Source: a bacterium (lineage in GTDB: Bacteria; CAIWAD01). From it: DNA of 64,000 bases. The position numbers and the translations under genes were made by a program. Under the pieces are notes generated by a model, which ran no database searches, had not been told where the DNA came from, and worked only from the letters and a program-made list of their open reading frames with translations. The stretch spans positions 22,402 through 86,401 of the forward strand of contig JAUIFJ010000020.1 in NCBI GenBank assembly GCA_030429345.1. Direction: 5' to 3'. Position 1 is the stretch's first letter. Each line of letters begins with the position of its first letter. Shown here piece after piece: positions 29,822-38,857 of the stretch.

Positions 29822-32800
29822 ATGCGCAGCGCATGCCTGATCGGTCTTGGACTCCTGCTCTCGCAGGGGCTGGCCCGCGCGGACTTCGGAGTCAATGCGA
29901 CGCTGACCGGAATGAGTCACGGGGCGGCCAATGCCGTGGCCCTCAAATCGGACACCTGCCTGCTGGGGGCCGGTTCGACCCTGGTGCTGATCGACATCAG
30001 CTCCTCCTGGCAGCCGGAGGAGATCTCCACTTTCGCCACCGCGGGCCTGATCAACGGCATTGCCGTGCAGGGCGAGACGGTCTACCTGAGCACCGGCATC
30101 GACGGTCTGCAGATCGTAGACATCGATACGCCGGAAAGCCCCGTGCTTGTCTCACGCATCGACCGCCCGGCCGTCGACGCCGTCGCCATCGGGGATGTGC
30201 TCTACCTGGTCGACAGTGCCGGCCTGCTTGCCTGCTACGACCTGCAGACCCCGGCCTCGCCGCAGCTTCTCGACGAGATCGACCTGGACATGGTGCCGAC
30301 GCGCCTCGAGTACCAGGACCTGCAGGGAGCCCTGCAGGTCTTCGTCAGCGGTTCCACCGGCCTGCAGCTCGTCGATGTTGCGGACCCGGAGAGCCTGGCC
30401 CTGCAGGGCTTCCTGCCGACGGTGTATCTCAACGGACTGGCAGTGAACGGAACCGAGGCCTACCTGGCCAGCTCCGGCGAGGGCCTGCTGCTGGCCGACA
30501 TCAGTTCCCCCATGTCCCCGGTGCTGGAAGAAGGCAGCTACAACCCGGGAGGCAGCCTGGGCTGTTCGGACGTGCATGTGCAGGGCTGGAGCATTCTGGT
30601 TTCGTGCTACATCAATGGCCTGAAGCTGCTGGGACGCGAGGGCGATGCCTTCTATGAATCGGACTCCTGGGGCGGCGGCATTCCCGTGCAGGGAGTCGGG
30701 GACGATGATCGCTGGGTCGCGGCGGACTACCAGTTCGGCATGCGCGTCTACGAGGATTTCGGCAAGGGCAGCGTCGACGAGTACTACCGAAAGGCCAGTT
30801 CCAGCCGCGGCCTTTTCCTGCAGGGCGAGGACCTGTTTTCCGGCGGCCACCGCGGCGGCGTCCGCCTGCTGGACCTTTCGGAGGACGCGGGGAACCCCAA
30901 CGAGATCGGACGGGCCGAGTACTTCGGACCTGTTTTCGGGCTGGTGGCCGAAGACCGTCAGGTCTACGCCAGCCTCTTCTATTCCGGATTCGTCAGCCTG
31001 GACTTCAGCCTTCCCGGGGATCCGGAGGAGCTGAGCCTTGTGGACACGGAAGGCCAGGCCCAGCAGTTCGACCTGGATGGCGACCGCCTGCTGGTCGGCG
31101 ACGGTTTCGGAGGCCTGCAGCTCTACGATGTCAGCAATCCCGCCTCGCCGATGCTGCTGGACAGCCTGCACTTCGCCAGTGATGTATACGATGTCAGTTC
31201 CGAAGGCGACCTGGCGATCTGCGCCGCCACCTCCGATGGCGTGATCGTGCTCGATCGCAGCGATCCCGACGCGCTGAGCGTGCTCGGGCAGTGGGACGAG
31301 ACCTTTTTCACCCGCGGCGTGCACCTGTCCGACGGAAGGGCCTACGTGGCCGCCGCCGAGGGGCTGTTCGTAATCGACCTGGAAGACCCGACGCAGCCGG
31401 GGCTGCTGGCCGCCCACGCGCTCCCGAGTGCGCGGGACGTGATCCGCCAGGGCAACATCGCCTACGTGGCCAGCCAGAGCGACGGCTTCTACGCCGTGGA
31501 CATCAGCAACCTGAACAATACCCAGACCGTGGCCAGCTACCAGATGCCCGAAGGCGCCGAGGACCTGGAGGTCGCCGGCGACCGCGTCTACATGGCCGGC
31601 TACCGGGCCGGGGTCTTCGCCCTGCAGGTGGAGATTCCCCAGGAGATCACGCCGGCCCTGCCGGCGACCCTGGATTGCCTGGAGGACGCCAGCGTGGCCT
31701 TCGTGCCGGGCGAGCACATCAACAACCCCGGCGGAGTGCAGGTCACCATCGCGGTCCAGGGCAGCGAGCACATCGCGGCGGAGATGAGCGGGGATTCGCT
31801 GATCGCCACTCCGCAGCCGGACTTCTTCGGCACGGAAAGCCTGACCGTGCTGGTGACCAACGAGAGCACGGAGCAGACGATTCCCGTCGACCTGCCGGTT
31901 GTCGTACAGAACCTGCCCGACGACCCGGTCCTGCAGCTGCCGGAGGCGCTGTCCCTGGACGAGGACACGGTCCTGCCCCTGGATCTGCAGCTCTACGCCA
32001 GCGACGCTGACGGCGACGACCTGCTCTTCGAGCCGGAAGCCGCCAGCCTCGAGCTGCAGCTCTTCGGCAACCAGCTCTTCCTCGTGCCTCCGCCGGACTG
32101 GAACGGCAGCGACTGGCTCTTCCTTTTGGCCAGCGACGATTCCCAGGATCGCGCCACGGTCCAGGACAGCGTGCTGGTCACGGTCCAGCCGGTGGACGAT
32201 CCTCCGCGCGTGATCCAGCCGCTGGACGAGCTGCTGATCCCCGAGGACGGCAGCGACAGCAGCATCGACCTGGCGACGGTCTTCACGGAAGTCGACGGCC
32301 AGGAACTCGGCTTTTCCGTCGATCCGGAAGACCTGCAGCAGCTCAGCGTGGAGATTCTAGGTGGCCAGGTCAGCATCACGCCCGCTGCCGACTGGAACGG
32401 CGAGCAGCTGCTGAGCTTCATCGCCTTCGACGACGAGGGACCGCAGCGGCTGCAGACAGTGGAAGAGCTGCTGGTCAGGGTGACGCCGGTCAACGACGCT
32501 CCCCATGTGATCCAGCCACCGCAGGAACTCCTGCTTCCCGAGGACGGCAGCGACTCGAGCATCGACCTGGACACGGTCTTCGACGACGTGGACGGGGACC
32601 CCTTGTCCTACAGCGCCAATTCGGAGGACCTGCTTCATCTGCAGGTGGAGTTTGCCGGCTCCCAGCTCACGATCACGCCGCAGGCCGACTGGCACGGCAG
32701 CGAAACGGTGATCCTGAGGGCCGAGGACGGGCAGGATCCCGAGCGCCTGGGTGTCAGCGTCGACCTGCCGGTGACCGTGACGCCGGTCAACGATCCGCCC

Positions 32801-34642
32801 TATGTGATCCAGGCGCTGGGCGAAGTCCAGATTCCCGAGGACGGCAGCGACTCGAGCATCGACCTGGTGACTGTCTTCGGGGATGTAGACGGCGACGCCC
32901 TCGCCTATTCGGCCGAGTGGGACGCGAACCAGCTGGATGTGCAGATCTCGGGCAGCCAGGTCACGATCACCCCGGTCGCCGACTGGAACGGCAGCGCGAC
33001 CATCCTCTTCACCGCCGATGACGACGACAGCGAGGCCCGTGATACCGCCAGCGAGGACCTGCTGGTGATCGTGGTGCCGGAGAACGACGCCCCGCTGATC
33101 GACCTGCCGCCTGGCATCAGCATGGCCGAGGACGCGGGCCTCGTCGAGGATTTCGGACCCTATCTGGAAGACGTGGACGGAGATCCCCTGCTGCTCGCCG
33201 TCAGCGGCAACACGGAAATCGCCGTCCTCATCGACGGCGAAGAAGTCAGCTTCAGCTCGCCGGCGGACTGGCATGGCGAGGAAGTGCTGGTCTTCAGCGT
33301 CGAGGACGATTTCGGCCGCCTGGCCGCGAGCGACACGACCACGGTGGTCGTGACACCCGTCAACGACGCACCGGTTGTGATCCAGGAGCTCGACGAGCTG
33401 CAGATTCCGGAAGACGGCAGCGACTCGAGCATCGACCTGGCGACGGTCTTCGGGGACGTGGACGGGGATCCACTGAGCTACAGCGCCAACACGGAAGAGC
33501 TGGAGCACCTGGATGTTTCCGTTGTAGACGGGGTCGTCACGATCACGCCGATCTCCGACTGGGCCGGCAGCGAGACCGTCGTCTTCACCGCCGACGATGC
33601 GCAGGAGGAGGATCGACTGGCCGCAGCAGGCGAGTGGAAGCATTCGGCGTCCAAGGGTCCGCTGCGAGCAACGCGTGATACGGCCACCGAGGACCTGCTG
33701 GTCGTCGTCCTTCCGGAGCAGGACTGCCCCGAGCTCTGCGTGCCCCTGGATTCGCTGACCTCGGGGCTGGAGGATACGCCCTTCGTCATCTCCAATGTGG
33801 ATTCGCTGGTCGCGGCCCATTTCTGCGATGCCGACGCGGGGGACAGCCTGGTCGTCGCGACCCTGCTGGCCGACGTGGAAGGCCTCGAGATCGACTACGT
33901 GGACAATGTGGCCACCCTCACACCGCCACAGGACTTCTTCGGATCGATCACGCTCACGCTCTCGGTCAGCGATGGCGACTGCGCGGCCGAGGCGGTGATC
34001 GCCTGGGAGATCCTGCCGGTCAACGACGTCCCCGTGGTCAGCATCTGCAACACGGAAGACCTCCCCTGCGGCGAGATCCCCTGGCCGGACCTGGAAAGCT
34101 TCCTGCAGGTGATCACCGAAGAGGGGCTGGAACTGCAGATCAGCGACGCGGAGGACACGCCGATGACCCTGCGCTGGATGCTCGACGGAGAGGAAGTAGC
34201 CAGCCAGGACGCGATAAGCGGCCCCTGCAGCTTCTACCTGCCCGACCTGGAGGGCCTGCTGGATCACGACCTCTCCCTGCACGCGGAACTGGTCGACGGC
34301 GAGCATGTCTGGAACCTGGAGGGCGGCGTGTGCCAGTGGCTGCTGCAGAACGTGGACCTGGATCAGCCGGAACTGCCGCGTGATTTCTACCTGGGGCCTG
34401 TCGCGCCGAACCCCTTCAATCCCGCGACACGGCTGGCCTTCGGCCTGCCCAGGGAAGCCGAGCTGGAGCTGCGGCTCTACAACCTGCAGGGCGCCCTGGT
34501 CTCCCGGCTGAGTTCGGGTCGCCTGCCCGCCGGGCACCACGAGGCGAGGATCGACGGGACCGGCCTGGCCAGCGGTGTATACATCGCCGTTCTCGAGAGC
34601 CCGGGACTGCGACTCACGGAAAAAATGCTGCTGCTGAAATAG
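29822..34642 (+). CDS. Giant surface protein: LVIVD beta-propeller, tandem cadherin-like repeats, FlgD-type tail
   Basis: 1606 residues. The start at 29822 has GGGAG upstream and a signal peptide (1-21). Residues about 30-620 are LVIVD-type propeller repeats (LQIVDIDTPESP, LQLVDVADPES, LQLYDVSNPASP, FYAVDISNLN). About 700-1440 is a tandem array of about 95-100-residue Ig/cadherin-like domains. Four of these contain the near-identical PEDGSDSSIDL...DVDGD signature, three at an exact 297-nt period (32236, 32533, 32830) and one near 33409; others are diverged. The last 85 residues carry APNPFNPA and ASGVYIAVL. It is probably a calcium-binding adhesin or scaffold exported by the same route as the other tailed proteins. 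Confidence 0.9.
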   Translation: MRSACLIGLGLLLSQGLARADFGVNATLTGMSHGAANAVALKSDTCLLGAGSTLVLIDISSSWQPEEISTFATAGLINGIAVQGETVYLSTGIDGLQIVDIDTPESPVLVSRIDRPAVDAVAIGDVLYLVDSAGLLACYDLQTPASPQLLDEIDLDMVPTRLEYQDLQGALQVFVSGSTGLQLVDVADPESLALQGFLPTVYLNGLAVNGTEAYLASSGEGLLLADISSPMSPVLEEGSYNPGGSLGCSDVHVQGWSILVSCYINGLKLLGREGDAFYESDSWGGGIPVQGVGDDDRWVAADYQFGMRVYEDFGKGSVDEYYRKASSSRGLFLQGEDLFSGGHRGGVRLLDLSEDAGNPNEIGRAEYFGPVFGLVAEDRQVYASLFYSGFVSLDFSLPGDPEELSLVDTEGQAQQFDLDGDRLLVGDGFGGLQLYDVSNPASPMLLDSLHFASDVYDVSSEGDLAICAATSDGVIVLDRSDPDALSVLGQWDETFFTRGVHLSDGRAYVAAAEGLFVIDLEDPTQPGLLAAHALPSARDVIRQGNIAYVASQSDGFYAVDISNLNNTQTVASYQMPEGAEDLEVAGDRVYMAGYRAGVFALQVEIPQEITPALPATLDCLEDASVAFVPGEHINNPGGVQVTIAVQGSEHIAAEMSGDSLIATPQPDFFGTESLTVLVTNESTEQTIPVDLPVVVQNLPDDPVLQLPEALSLDEDTVLPLDLQLYASDADGDDLLFEPEAASLELQLFGNQLFLVPPPDWNGSDWLFLLASDDSQDRATVQDSVLVTVQPVDDPPRVIQPLDELLIPEDGSDSSIDLATVFTEVDGQELGFSVDPEDLQQLSVEILGGQVSITPAADWNGEQLLSFIAFDDEGPQRLQTVEELLVRVTPVNDAPHVIQPPQELLLPEDGSDSSIDLDTVFDDVDGDPLSYSANSEDLLHLQVEFAGSQLTITPQADWHGSETVILRAEDGQDPERLGVSVDLPVTVTPVNDPPYVIQALGEVQIPEDGSDSSIDLVTVFGDVDGDALAYSAEWDANQLDVQISGSQVTITPVADWNGSATILFTADDDDSEARDTASEDLLVIVVPENDAPLIDLPPGISMAEDAGLVEDFGPYLEDVDGDPLLLAVSGNTEIAVLIDGEEVSFSSPADWHGEEVLVFSVEDDFGRLAASDTTTVVVTPVNDAPVVIQELDELQIPEDGSDSSIDLATVFGDVDGDPLSYSANTEELEHLDVSVVDGVVTITPISDWAGSETVVFTADDAQEEDRLAAAGEWKHSASKGPLRATRDTATEDLLVVVLPEQDCPELCVPLDSLTSGLEDTPFVISNVDSLVAAHFCDADAGDSLVVATLLADVEGLEIDYVDNVATLTPPQDFFGSITLTLSVSDGDCAAEAVIAWEILPVNDVPVVSICNTEDLPCGEIPWPDLESFLQVITEEGLELQISDAEDTPMTLRWMLDGEEVASQDAISGPCSFYLPDLEGLLDHDLSLHAELVDGEHVWNLEGGVCQWLLQNVDLDQPELPRDFYLGPVAPNPFNPATRLAFGLPREAELELRLYNLQGALVSRLSSGRLPAGHHEARIDGTGLASGVYIAVLESPGLRLTEKMLLLK

Positions 34643-34659
34643 CCCGCGCGATTGCCTCG

Positions 34660-34697
34660 AAAAGGCGGTTCTCCCTGCAACGGGAGAACCGTCCTTT
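34660..34697 (+). terminator. Rho-independent terminator
   Basis: A CGGTTCTCCC/GGGAGAACCG stem around a 5-6-nt loop is followed by TCCTTTC, shortly after the surface-protein stop. Confidence 0.8.
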
Positions 34698-34773
34698 CGC
34701 AGGGACTTGCAGTTCTGCCTCGACAGGCCTATGTTCTGCGCGCTTTTCGAAGAATCCCGACCGGAGGAGTGAA

Positions 34774-34887
34774 ATGAAGAACACAATGCAACACACCCCG
34801 ACCTGCCTGAAAACCGTGTTGTATTGTGGAGGCTTCATTGCAGTATCTTCTTGGATCCCGCCTGGAGCTGCGCCCCGAGGGGCGTAG
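34774..34887 (+). CDS. 37-codon leader ORF upstream of and overlapping the ABC-F gene
   Basis: The ATG at 34774 has an excellent GGAGGAG 4 nt upstream. The frame runs 37 codons to a TAG at 34885 and overlaps the ABC-F start in another frame. The peptide begins MKNTMQHTPTCLKT and has no family. Its 5' codons cover the left arm of a 13-bp hairpin whose right arm reaches the ABC-F ribosome-binding site. This layout is known for inducible ribosome-protection and methylase genes, where stalling on the leader opens the hairpin. A regulatory role is inferred. Confidence 0.6.
   Translation: MKNTMQHTPTCLKTVLYCGGFIAVSSWIPPGAAPRGA
34782..34828 (+). promoter_or_regulatory. Leader hairpin abutting the ABC-F ribosome-binding site
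   Basis: Arms 34782-34794 (CACAATGCAACAC) and 34816-34828 (GTGTTGTATTGTG) pair over 13 bp with a single G-U wobble and a 21-nt loop. The right arm ends on the first G of GGAGG (34828-34832), the ribosome-binding site of the ABC-F gene, so a folded leader should hinder initiation. Confidence 0.65.
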
Positions 34888-36454
34888 CCACCCCTTATTC
34901 ACCGACCTTGGCTTCGAGCTGGGGGCAGAGGCCCGCGTCGGGCTGATCGGCGCCAACGGAAGCGGCAAGACTACGCTCCTGCACCTGCTGGAAGGCAGCC
35001 TTTCGGCAGACAGCGGAGACCTGCGCCGCATGCCCGGCCTGCGCACGGCGCTGCTGCCGCAACAGGCCCCGGCCGACTCGCGGCGTTCCGCCGAGGCCTT
35101 TCTCTGGGCCGGCCATCCTGCCTTGTGGGAGCTGAAGCTGCGTCTGCAGCAGGGCCCTGCCGACTCGCCGGCCTGGCTGGAGGCCTTCGCCGACTACGAG
35201 GCTGCCGGCGGCTATCTGCTCGAGGCGCGCTGCCTGGAACACCTCGAGCGCTCCGGACTGCATGAAGCCGTGCTGCAACGCAGCCTGGGCGAGCTCAGCG
35301 GGGGAGAGCGCACGCGCCTGGCCCTGGCCCGCTTCAGCCTGGTTGAAGCCGACCTGTTGCTGCTCGACGAACCGGACACGCACCTGGACGAGCCGGGGCG
35401 CGCCCTGCTGGAAGGCTTCCTGGCAGAGTGCCGGCGACCCTATGTGCTCTGCAGCCATGACCGGGAACTGCTCGACCGCTGTACGACAACTACCTGGGCC
35501 CTGGCCGGGGGCAGCCTGGTGAGCTACCCCGCCTCCTGCAGTTCCTACCTCGAACACGAAGCACAGGAAGAGCGCCGGATGCAGCACGAAGCGCGGGAGC
35601 ATCGACGCCGGGTCCAGGCCCTCAAGCGTGCGGCAGAGGAGCGGCGGCAGTGGGCCGAGAGCCACCAGCCGACAACGGGCGGCGAGGGACGCGCCCACGT
35701 ATACGAGTGCGTGAGCAACCGCGCGCGCAAGTCGATGAAGCGCGCCAGGGCCGTCGAAACGCGGCTGGAAGCCGCCCGCAGGAGCCTGGAGGCGCAGCAG
35801 CCCGTGATCCGCCGCAGACGCAGCATGCGCTTCGAGAAGGCCGAAGGGGCGGGCCGCAGCCTCCTGCGCTGCGAGGGACTGGGCGCCAGGCCCGGCGGAG
35901 AGTGGCTCTTCCGCAGGCTGAGCCTGCGCCTGCAGCCCGGGGAAAGCCTGGCCCTGCGAGGCGCCAACGGCTGCGGCAAGTCGACCCTGTTGCGCATGCT
36001 GGCCGGCAGGCGTCCGGCGGAGGAAGGGGAGATCCACTGGAGCCCGGGCGCGCGGATCGGCTGCTACAGCCCGGATCACGAGGACCTGGATCACGGCGCC
36101 TCGGCCCTGCAGGCGGTACTCGGCGACCGGCCAGGGGAGCAGGGACGGGCGCGGACCCTGCTGGCCTGTCTCTGCTTTCCCGAAGAAGCGCTGCAGACCG
36201 CGGTCGGCGACTTGAGCAGCGGCGAGCGCAGCAAGGTCGCGCTGGCACGGCTGCTTCACGGTCCCTTTACGGTGCTACTGCTGGACGAGCCGCAGAGCCA
36301 CCTGGAACTGGAGGCTCGTGTCGCCCTGGAAGAGGCTCTGGCGGACTACCGGGGCAGCCTGGTCTTCGTGAGCCACGATTCGCGCTTCCGCGAGCGCCTG
36401 GCGACACAGGAGCTGGATCTGCAAATGAAAACGCTCAGCGAAGGTCTCTTCTAG
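34838..36454 (+). CDS. ABC-F family ATPase (ribosome-associated)
   Basis: 538 residues from the TTG at 34838, chosen because GGAGG lies five bases upstream. A GTG at 34826 is in frame but would place that box inside the gene. Two ATP-binding cassettes are present without membrane helices: Walker A GANGSGKTT and signature LGELSGGER, then a charged linker (about 235-335, Arg/Glu-rich, P-site tRNA-interaction motif type), then Walker A GANGCGKST, LSSGER and LLLDEPQSHL. There is no arm insertion in the first cassette, as in antibiotic-resistance ABC-F proteins. The upstream leader ORF and hairpin suggest drug-inducible translation. The specific antibiotic cannot be told. Confidence 0.88.
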   Translation: MQYLLGSRLELRPEGRSHPLFTDLGFELGAEARVGLIGANGSGKTTLLHLLEGSLSADSGDLRRMPGLRTALLPQQAPADSRRSAEAFLWAGHPALWELKLRLQQGPADSPAWLEAFADYEAAGGYLLEARCLEHLERSGLHEAVLQRSLGELSGGERTRLALARFSLVEADLLLLDEPDTHLDEPGRALLEGFLAECRRPYVLCSHDRELLDRCTTTTWALAGGSLVSYPASCSSYLEHEAQEERRMQHEAREHRRRVQALKRAAEERRQWAESHQPTTGGEGRAHVYECVSNRARKSMKRARAVETRLEAARRSLEAQQPVIRRRRSMRFEKAEGAGRSLLRCEGLGARPGGEWLFRRLSLRLQPGESLALRGANGCGKSTLLRMLAGRRPAEEGEIHWSPGARIGCYSPDHEDLDHGASALQAVLGDRPGEQGRARTLLACLCFPEEALQTAVGDLSSGERSKVALARLLHGPFTVLLLDEPQSHLELEARVALEEALADYRGSLVFVSHDSRFRERLATQELDLQMKTLSEGLF

Positions 36455-36573
36455 CGGGTTTCGGCTGTTGCCTGCCGCTACGTGCTCCGTGTGGCTTCGG
36501 CAAGAGCTGCAACGTGATGCTGTATCACGCAGAGCGATGAAGGCTGTCGCTTTGCGGACGAGGAAGCTCCGGA

Positions 36574-37680
36574 TCATTCCGACTCCCTGGAATCCGCCGT
36601 GTCACTCGCCAGCATGCGTGCCTCCATTCCCGGGCTGGCCCATTGGCGGAACCCGCCCTGGCCGTCGTCGAGCAGGAAGAGCGCTTCCACCTCATCCAGG
36701 GCGGCAACGATTTCCATGCCCTCCTGCGGCCCCAGGACCATCAGCGCCGTCGCCAGCGCGTCGGCATGGCCGCAGGCGGGAGCGAGCACGGTGACGCTGA
36801 CCGTGGAGGATTCGATGGGCCGGCCGCTGCGCGGGTCCAGGATGTGGGGCAGCTTCCGCTCCTGGAAGCGGCGATAATTGCGGTAGCTGCCGGAGGTGGC
36901 CAGGGCGCCGGACGTGAGACAGATTCGGGTCTGCAGGTCCAGCTGATCCGCGGGTGGGCCTTCCCGGGGATTCTGGACCCCGATGCGCCAGCATTCCAGG
37001 CCCGGCGGGCTGCCGGAGCAGAGCACCTCGCCTCCGATCTCGGCGCACCAGTTGCCGGCGCCGCGTGAGACAAGAATCCGGCCCAGCTGGTCCACGGCCC
37101 AGCCCTTGGCAACGGCGCTGAAATCCAGGCGGCTGGCCGAATGGCTCTTGCGAATGCTCCAGACGGAGGGCTCCTCCTGCCAGGAAAAGGCCTGCAGTCC
37201 GGCGACCCGGCGGGCGGCCTCCAGTTGCCGCGCATCCGGTTCCGGGCCGGCCTCGGAACTGCCGAAGCCCCAGGCCTCGATCAGGGGCCCGATGCCCGGG
37301 TCGAAGGCTCCGCGGCTTTCGCGGTAGACCTGGCCGCTCAAGGCCAGCACCTCGCGGAAATCCTCATCCAGCTGGACCAGGCTGTCGGCGGGAGCCCGGT
37401 TGAGCCGCGAGATCAGGCTTGTCGGGTCCCAGGTCGAGAGACTGGCGTTGATCTGCTGGAGGCGCTCGCCGATCTCGCGCTCCAGGTTGGAGGCGACCCA
37501 TTCGGGATCGGCGGCTAGAGGCAGGTCGGCCAGCTGCACGCTCCAGGTCGTGCCCATGGTCTCGCCTTGCAGCAGGATCAGGCCGGGCTGGACGGCCTCC
37601 CGTTCCCGGGCCCTCCAGTAGAGGGCCAGCAGGCTGGCCAGGGCGACGAAGAGGATCCATTTGCGATCGACGGCTTTCAG
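36574..37680 (-). CDS. apbE: FAD:protein FMN transferase (ApbE)
   Basis: About 368 residues. The start is uncertain: GAGAGG sits six bases before a CTG at 37680 that opens a membrane anchor (KWILFVALASLLALYW). The nearest in-frame ATG is at 37839 and would add about 53 odd residues. Family motifs are present: GETMGTTWSVQL, FDPGIGPLIEAWGFG, LDFSAVAKGWAVDQLG, TSGALATSGSYRNY, HILDPRSGRP, and ADALATALMVLG with the metal-binding Asp. It transfers FMN to Thr in RnfD and RnfG. It is divergent from the rnf operon, the expected place. Confidence 0.93.
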   Translation of the reverse strand: MKAVDRKWILFVALASLLALYWRAREREAVQPGLILLQGETMGTTWSVQLADLPLAADPEWVASNLEREIGERLQQINASLSTWDPTSLISRLNRAPADSLVQLDEDFREVLALSGQVYRESRGAFDPGIGPLIEAWGFGSSEAGPEPDARQLEAARRVAGLQAFSWQEEPSVWSIRKSHSASRLDFSAVAKGWAVDQLGRILVSRGAGNWCAEIGGEVLCSGSPPGLECWRIGVQNPREGPPADQLDLQTRICLTSGALATSGSYRNYRRFQERKLPHILDPRSGRPIESSTVSVTVLAPACGHADALATALMVLGPQEGMEIVAALDEVEALFLLDDGQGGFRQWASPGMEARMLASDTADSRESE

Positions 37681-37885
37681 CTGACACCTCTCAATCGACG
37701 TCGTCGTTTCGTTGACAGAAAAGGACAGAAAGTTTGATTCCGCCCTGGAATTCTTGATCTGGGTCAAATCGCACAAGATTACCGGCGAGTTATCTTTAGG
37801 GCGATTGGAATCTGACGCCGAAGATCCGATAACATCCATTATACGAATGGATGAAAGCACGGAATCGGAATGACACGACGAAGCG

Positions 37886-37919
37886 AGAAGGCACCCGGCC
37901 TTCTCCTTTCCTTTTTGCC
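37886..37919 (+). promoter_or_regulatory. Terminator-like hairpin in the rnf leader
   Basis: A seven-bp AGAAGGC/GCCTTCT stem with a 5-nt loop (37886-37904) is followed by CCTTTCCTTTTT, 45 bases before rnfB. It could be an attenuator of the rnf operon, or an upstream terminator. No leader ORF was identified. Confidence 0.45.
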
Positions 37920-37964
37920 TGCCCCTGCAATTCCGACCTCTTTCCCTGAAAGGCCGGGTGAGCG

Positions 37965-38837
37965 ATGAGCGTCCTGCTGACCGCCCTGGCCCTGATGGCC
38001 GCCCTGGGCATTCTGCTGGCCCTGATCCTGGCCCTTGCCAGCAGAAAGCTGCATGTCCACGAAGATCCCCGCATCGACCAGACGGAAGAGCTGCTGCCCG
38101 GCACCAACTGCGGAGCCTGCGGACAGCCGGGTTGCCGCGCCTTCGCCGAGAAGCTGGTGGCCGGGGAGGCATCGCCGGCCGGCTGCACTGTCAGCTCGCC
38201 CGATAACCGTGAAGCGATCGCCGCCTACCTCGGTGTGGACGTGGGGAGCGCCAACCGTCGCGTGGCGCGCCTGGCCTGTGCCGGGGGCAGCCATGTGGCG
38301 CGCCAGCGGGTGACCTACAAGGGGCACTCCTCCTGCCGCAGCGCCTCGCTGGTCGCCGGCGGCGGCAAGGGCTGCGCCTGGGGCTGCCTGGGACTGGGAG
38401 ACTGCGAGGATGTCTGCGGCTTCGGTGCGATCCATATGGATGTCCACGGCTTGCCCGTTGTCGACGAAGCCGCCTGCACGGCCTGCGGCGACTGTGTTGA
38501 AATCTGTCCCAAGGGGCTGTTTTCGCTGGTGGACCAGCAGCAGCGCCTCTGGGTGGCCTGCAAGAGCCTGCTCACCGGGGACTTGGCGGAAGAGGAATGC
38601 CAGGTGGCATGCACGGGCTGCGGCAAGTGCGCCCAGGACGCTCCGGCCCTGATCGAGATCGTCGACGGGCTGGCTGTGGTCAAGCCCCATGATCCGCAGC
38701 TGGCGGAGCTCACGGCCATCGATCGCTGCCCGACAGGGGCGATCCAGTGGGTCGACCTGGTCCAGGGACAGGCCGCATTCCGCAAGGGACGGCAGGCGAA
38801 GCAGGTGCTACGGGAAAGCGCCCTGCCAACCGGCTAG
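37965..38837 (+). CDS. rnfB: Rnf complex subunit B (ferredoxin-like, iron-sulfur)
   Basis: 290 residues. One N-terminal membrane helix (about 1-27) is followed by the RnfB Fe-S domain GTNCGACGQPGCRAF...GC. Next comes the long clostridial-type region with GHSSCRSAS, CAWGCLGLGDCEDVC and CTACGDCVEICP. The last module keeps Cys216-x2-Cys219-x2-Cys222 and Cys255 (RCPTGAI) but has DAP where CP is expected and lacks a second CxxCxxC, so exactly one cluster of the pair is retained. It receives electrons from reduced ferredoxin at the inner face of the membrane. It is the first gene of the rnf operon. Confidence 0.95.
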   Translation: MSVLLTALALMAALGILLALILALASRKLHVHEDPRIDQTEELLPGTNCGACGQPGCRAFAEKLVAGEASPAGCTVSSPDNREAIAAYLGVDVGSANRRVARLACAGGSHVARQRVTYKGHSSCRSASLVAGGGKGCAWGCLGLGDCEDVCGFGAIHMDVHGLPVVDEAACTACGDCVEICPKGLFSLVDQQQRLWVACKSLLTGDLAEEECQVACTGCGKCAQDAPALIEIVDGLAVVKPHDPQLAELTAIDRCPTGAIQWVDLVQGQAAFRKGRQAKQVLRESALPTG

Positions 38838-38857
38838 GGACGAGGAAGGATTGTTTC

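Noticed and set aside
32357-34786. 809-codon - strand frame over the giant surface protein
   Set aside because: Antisense to the tandem repeats; the apparent periodicity is that of the sense gene.
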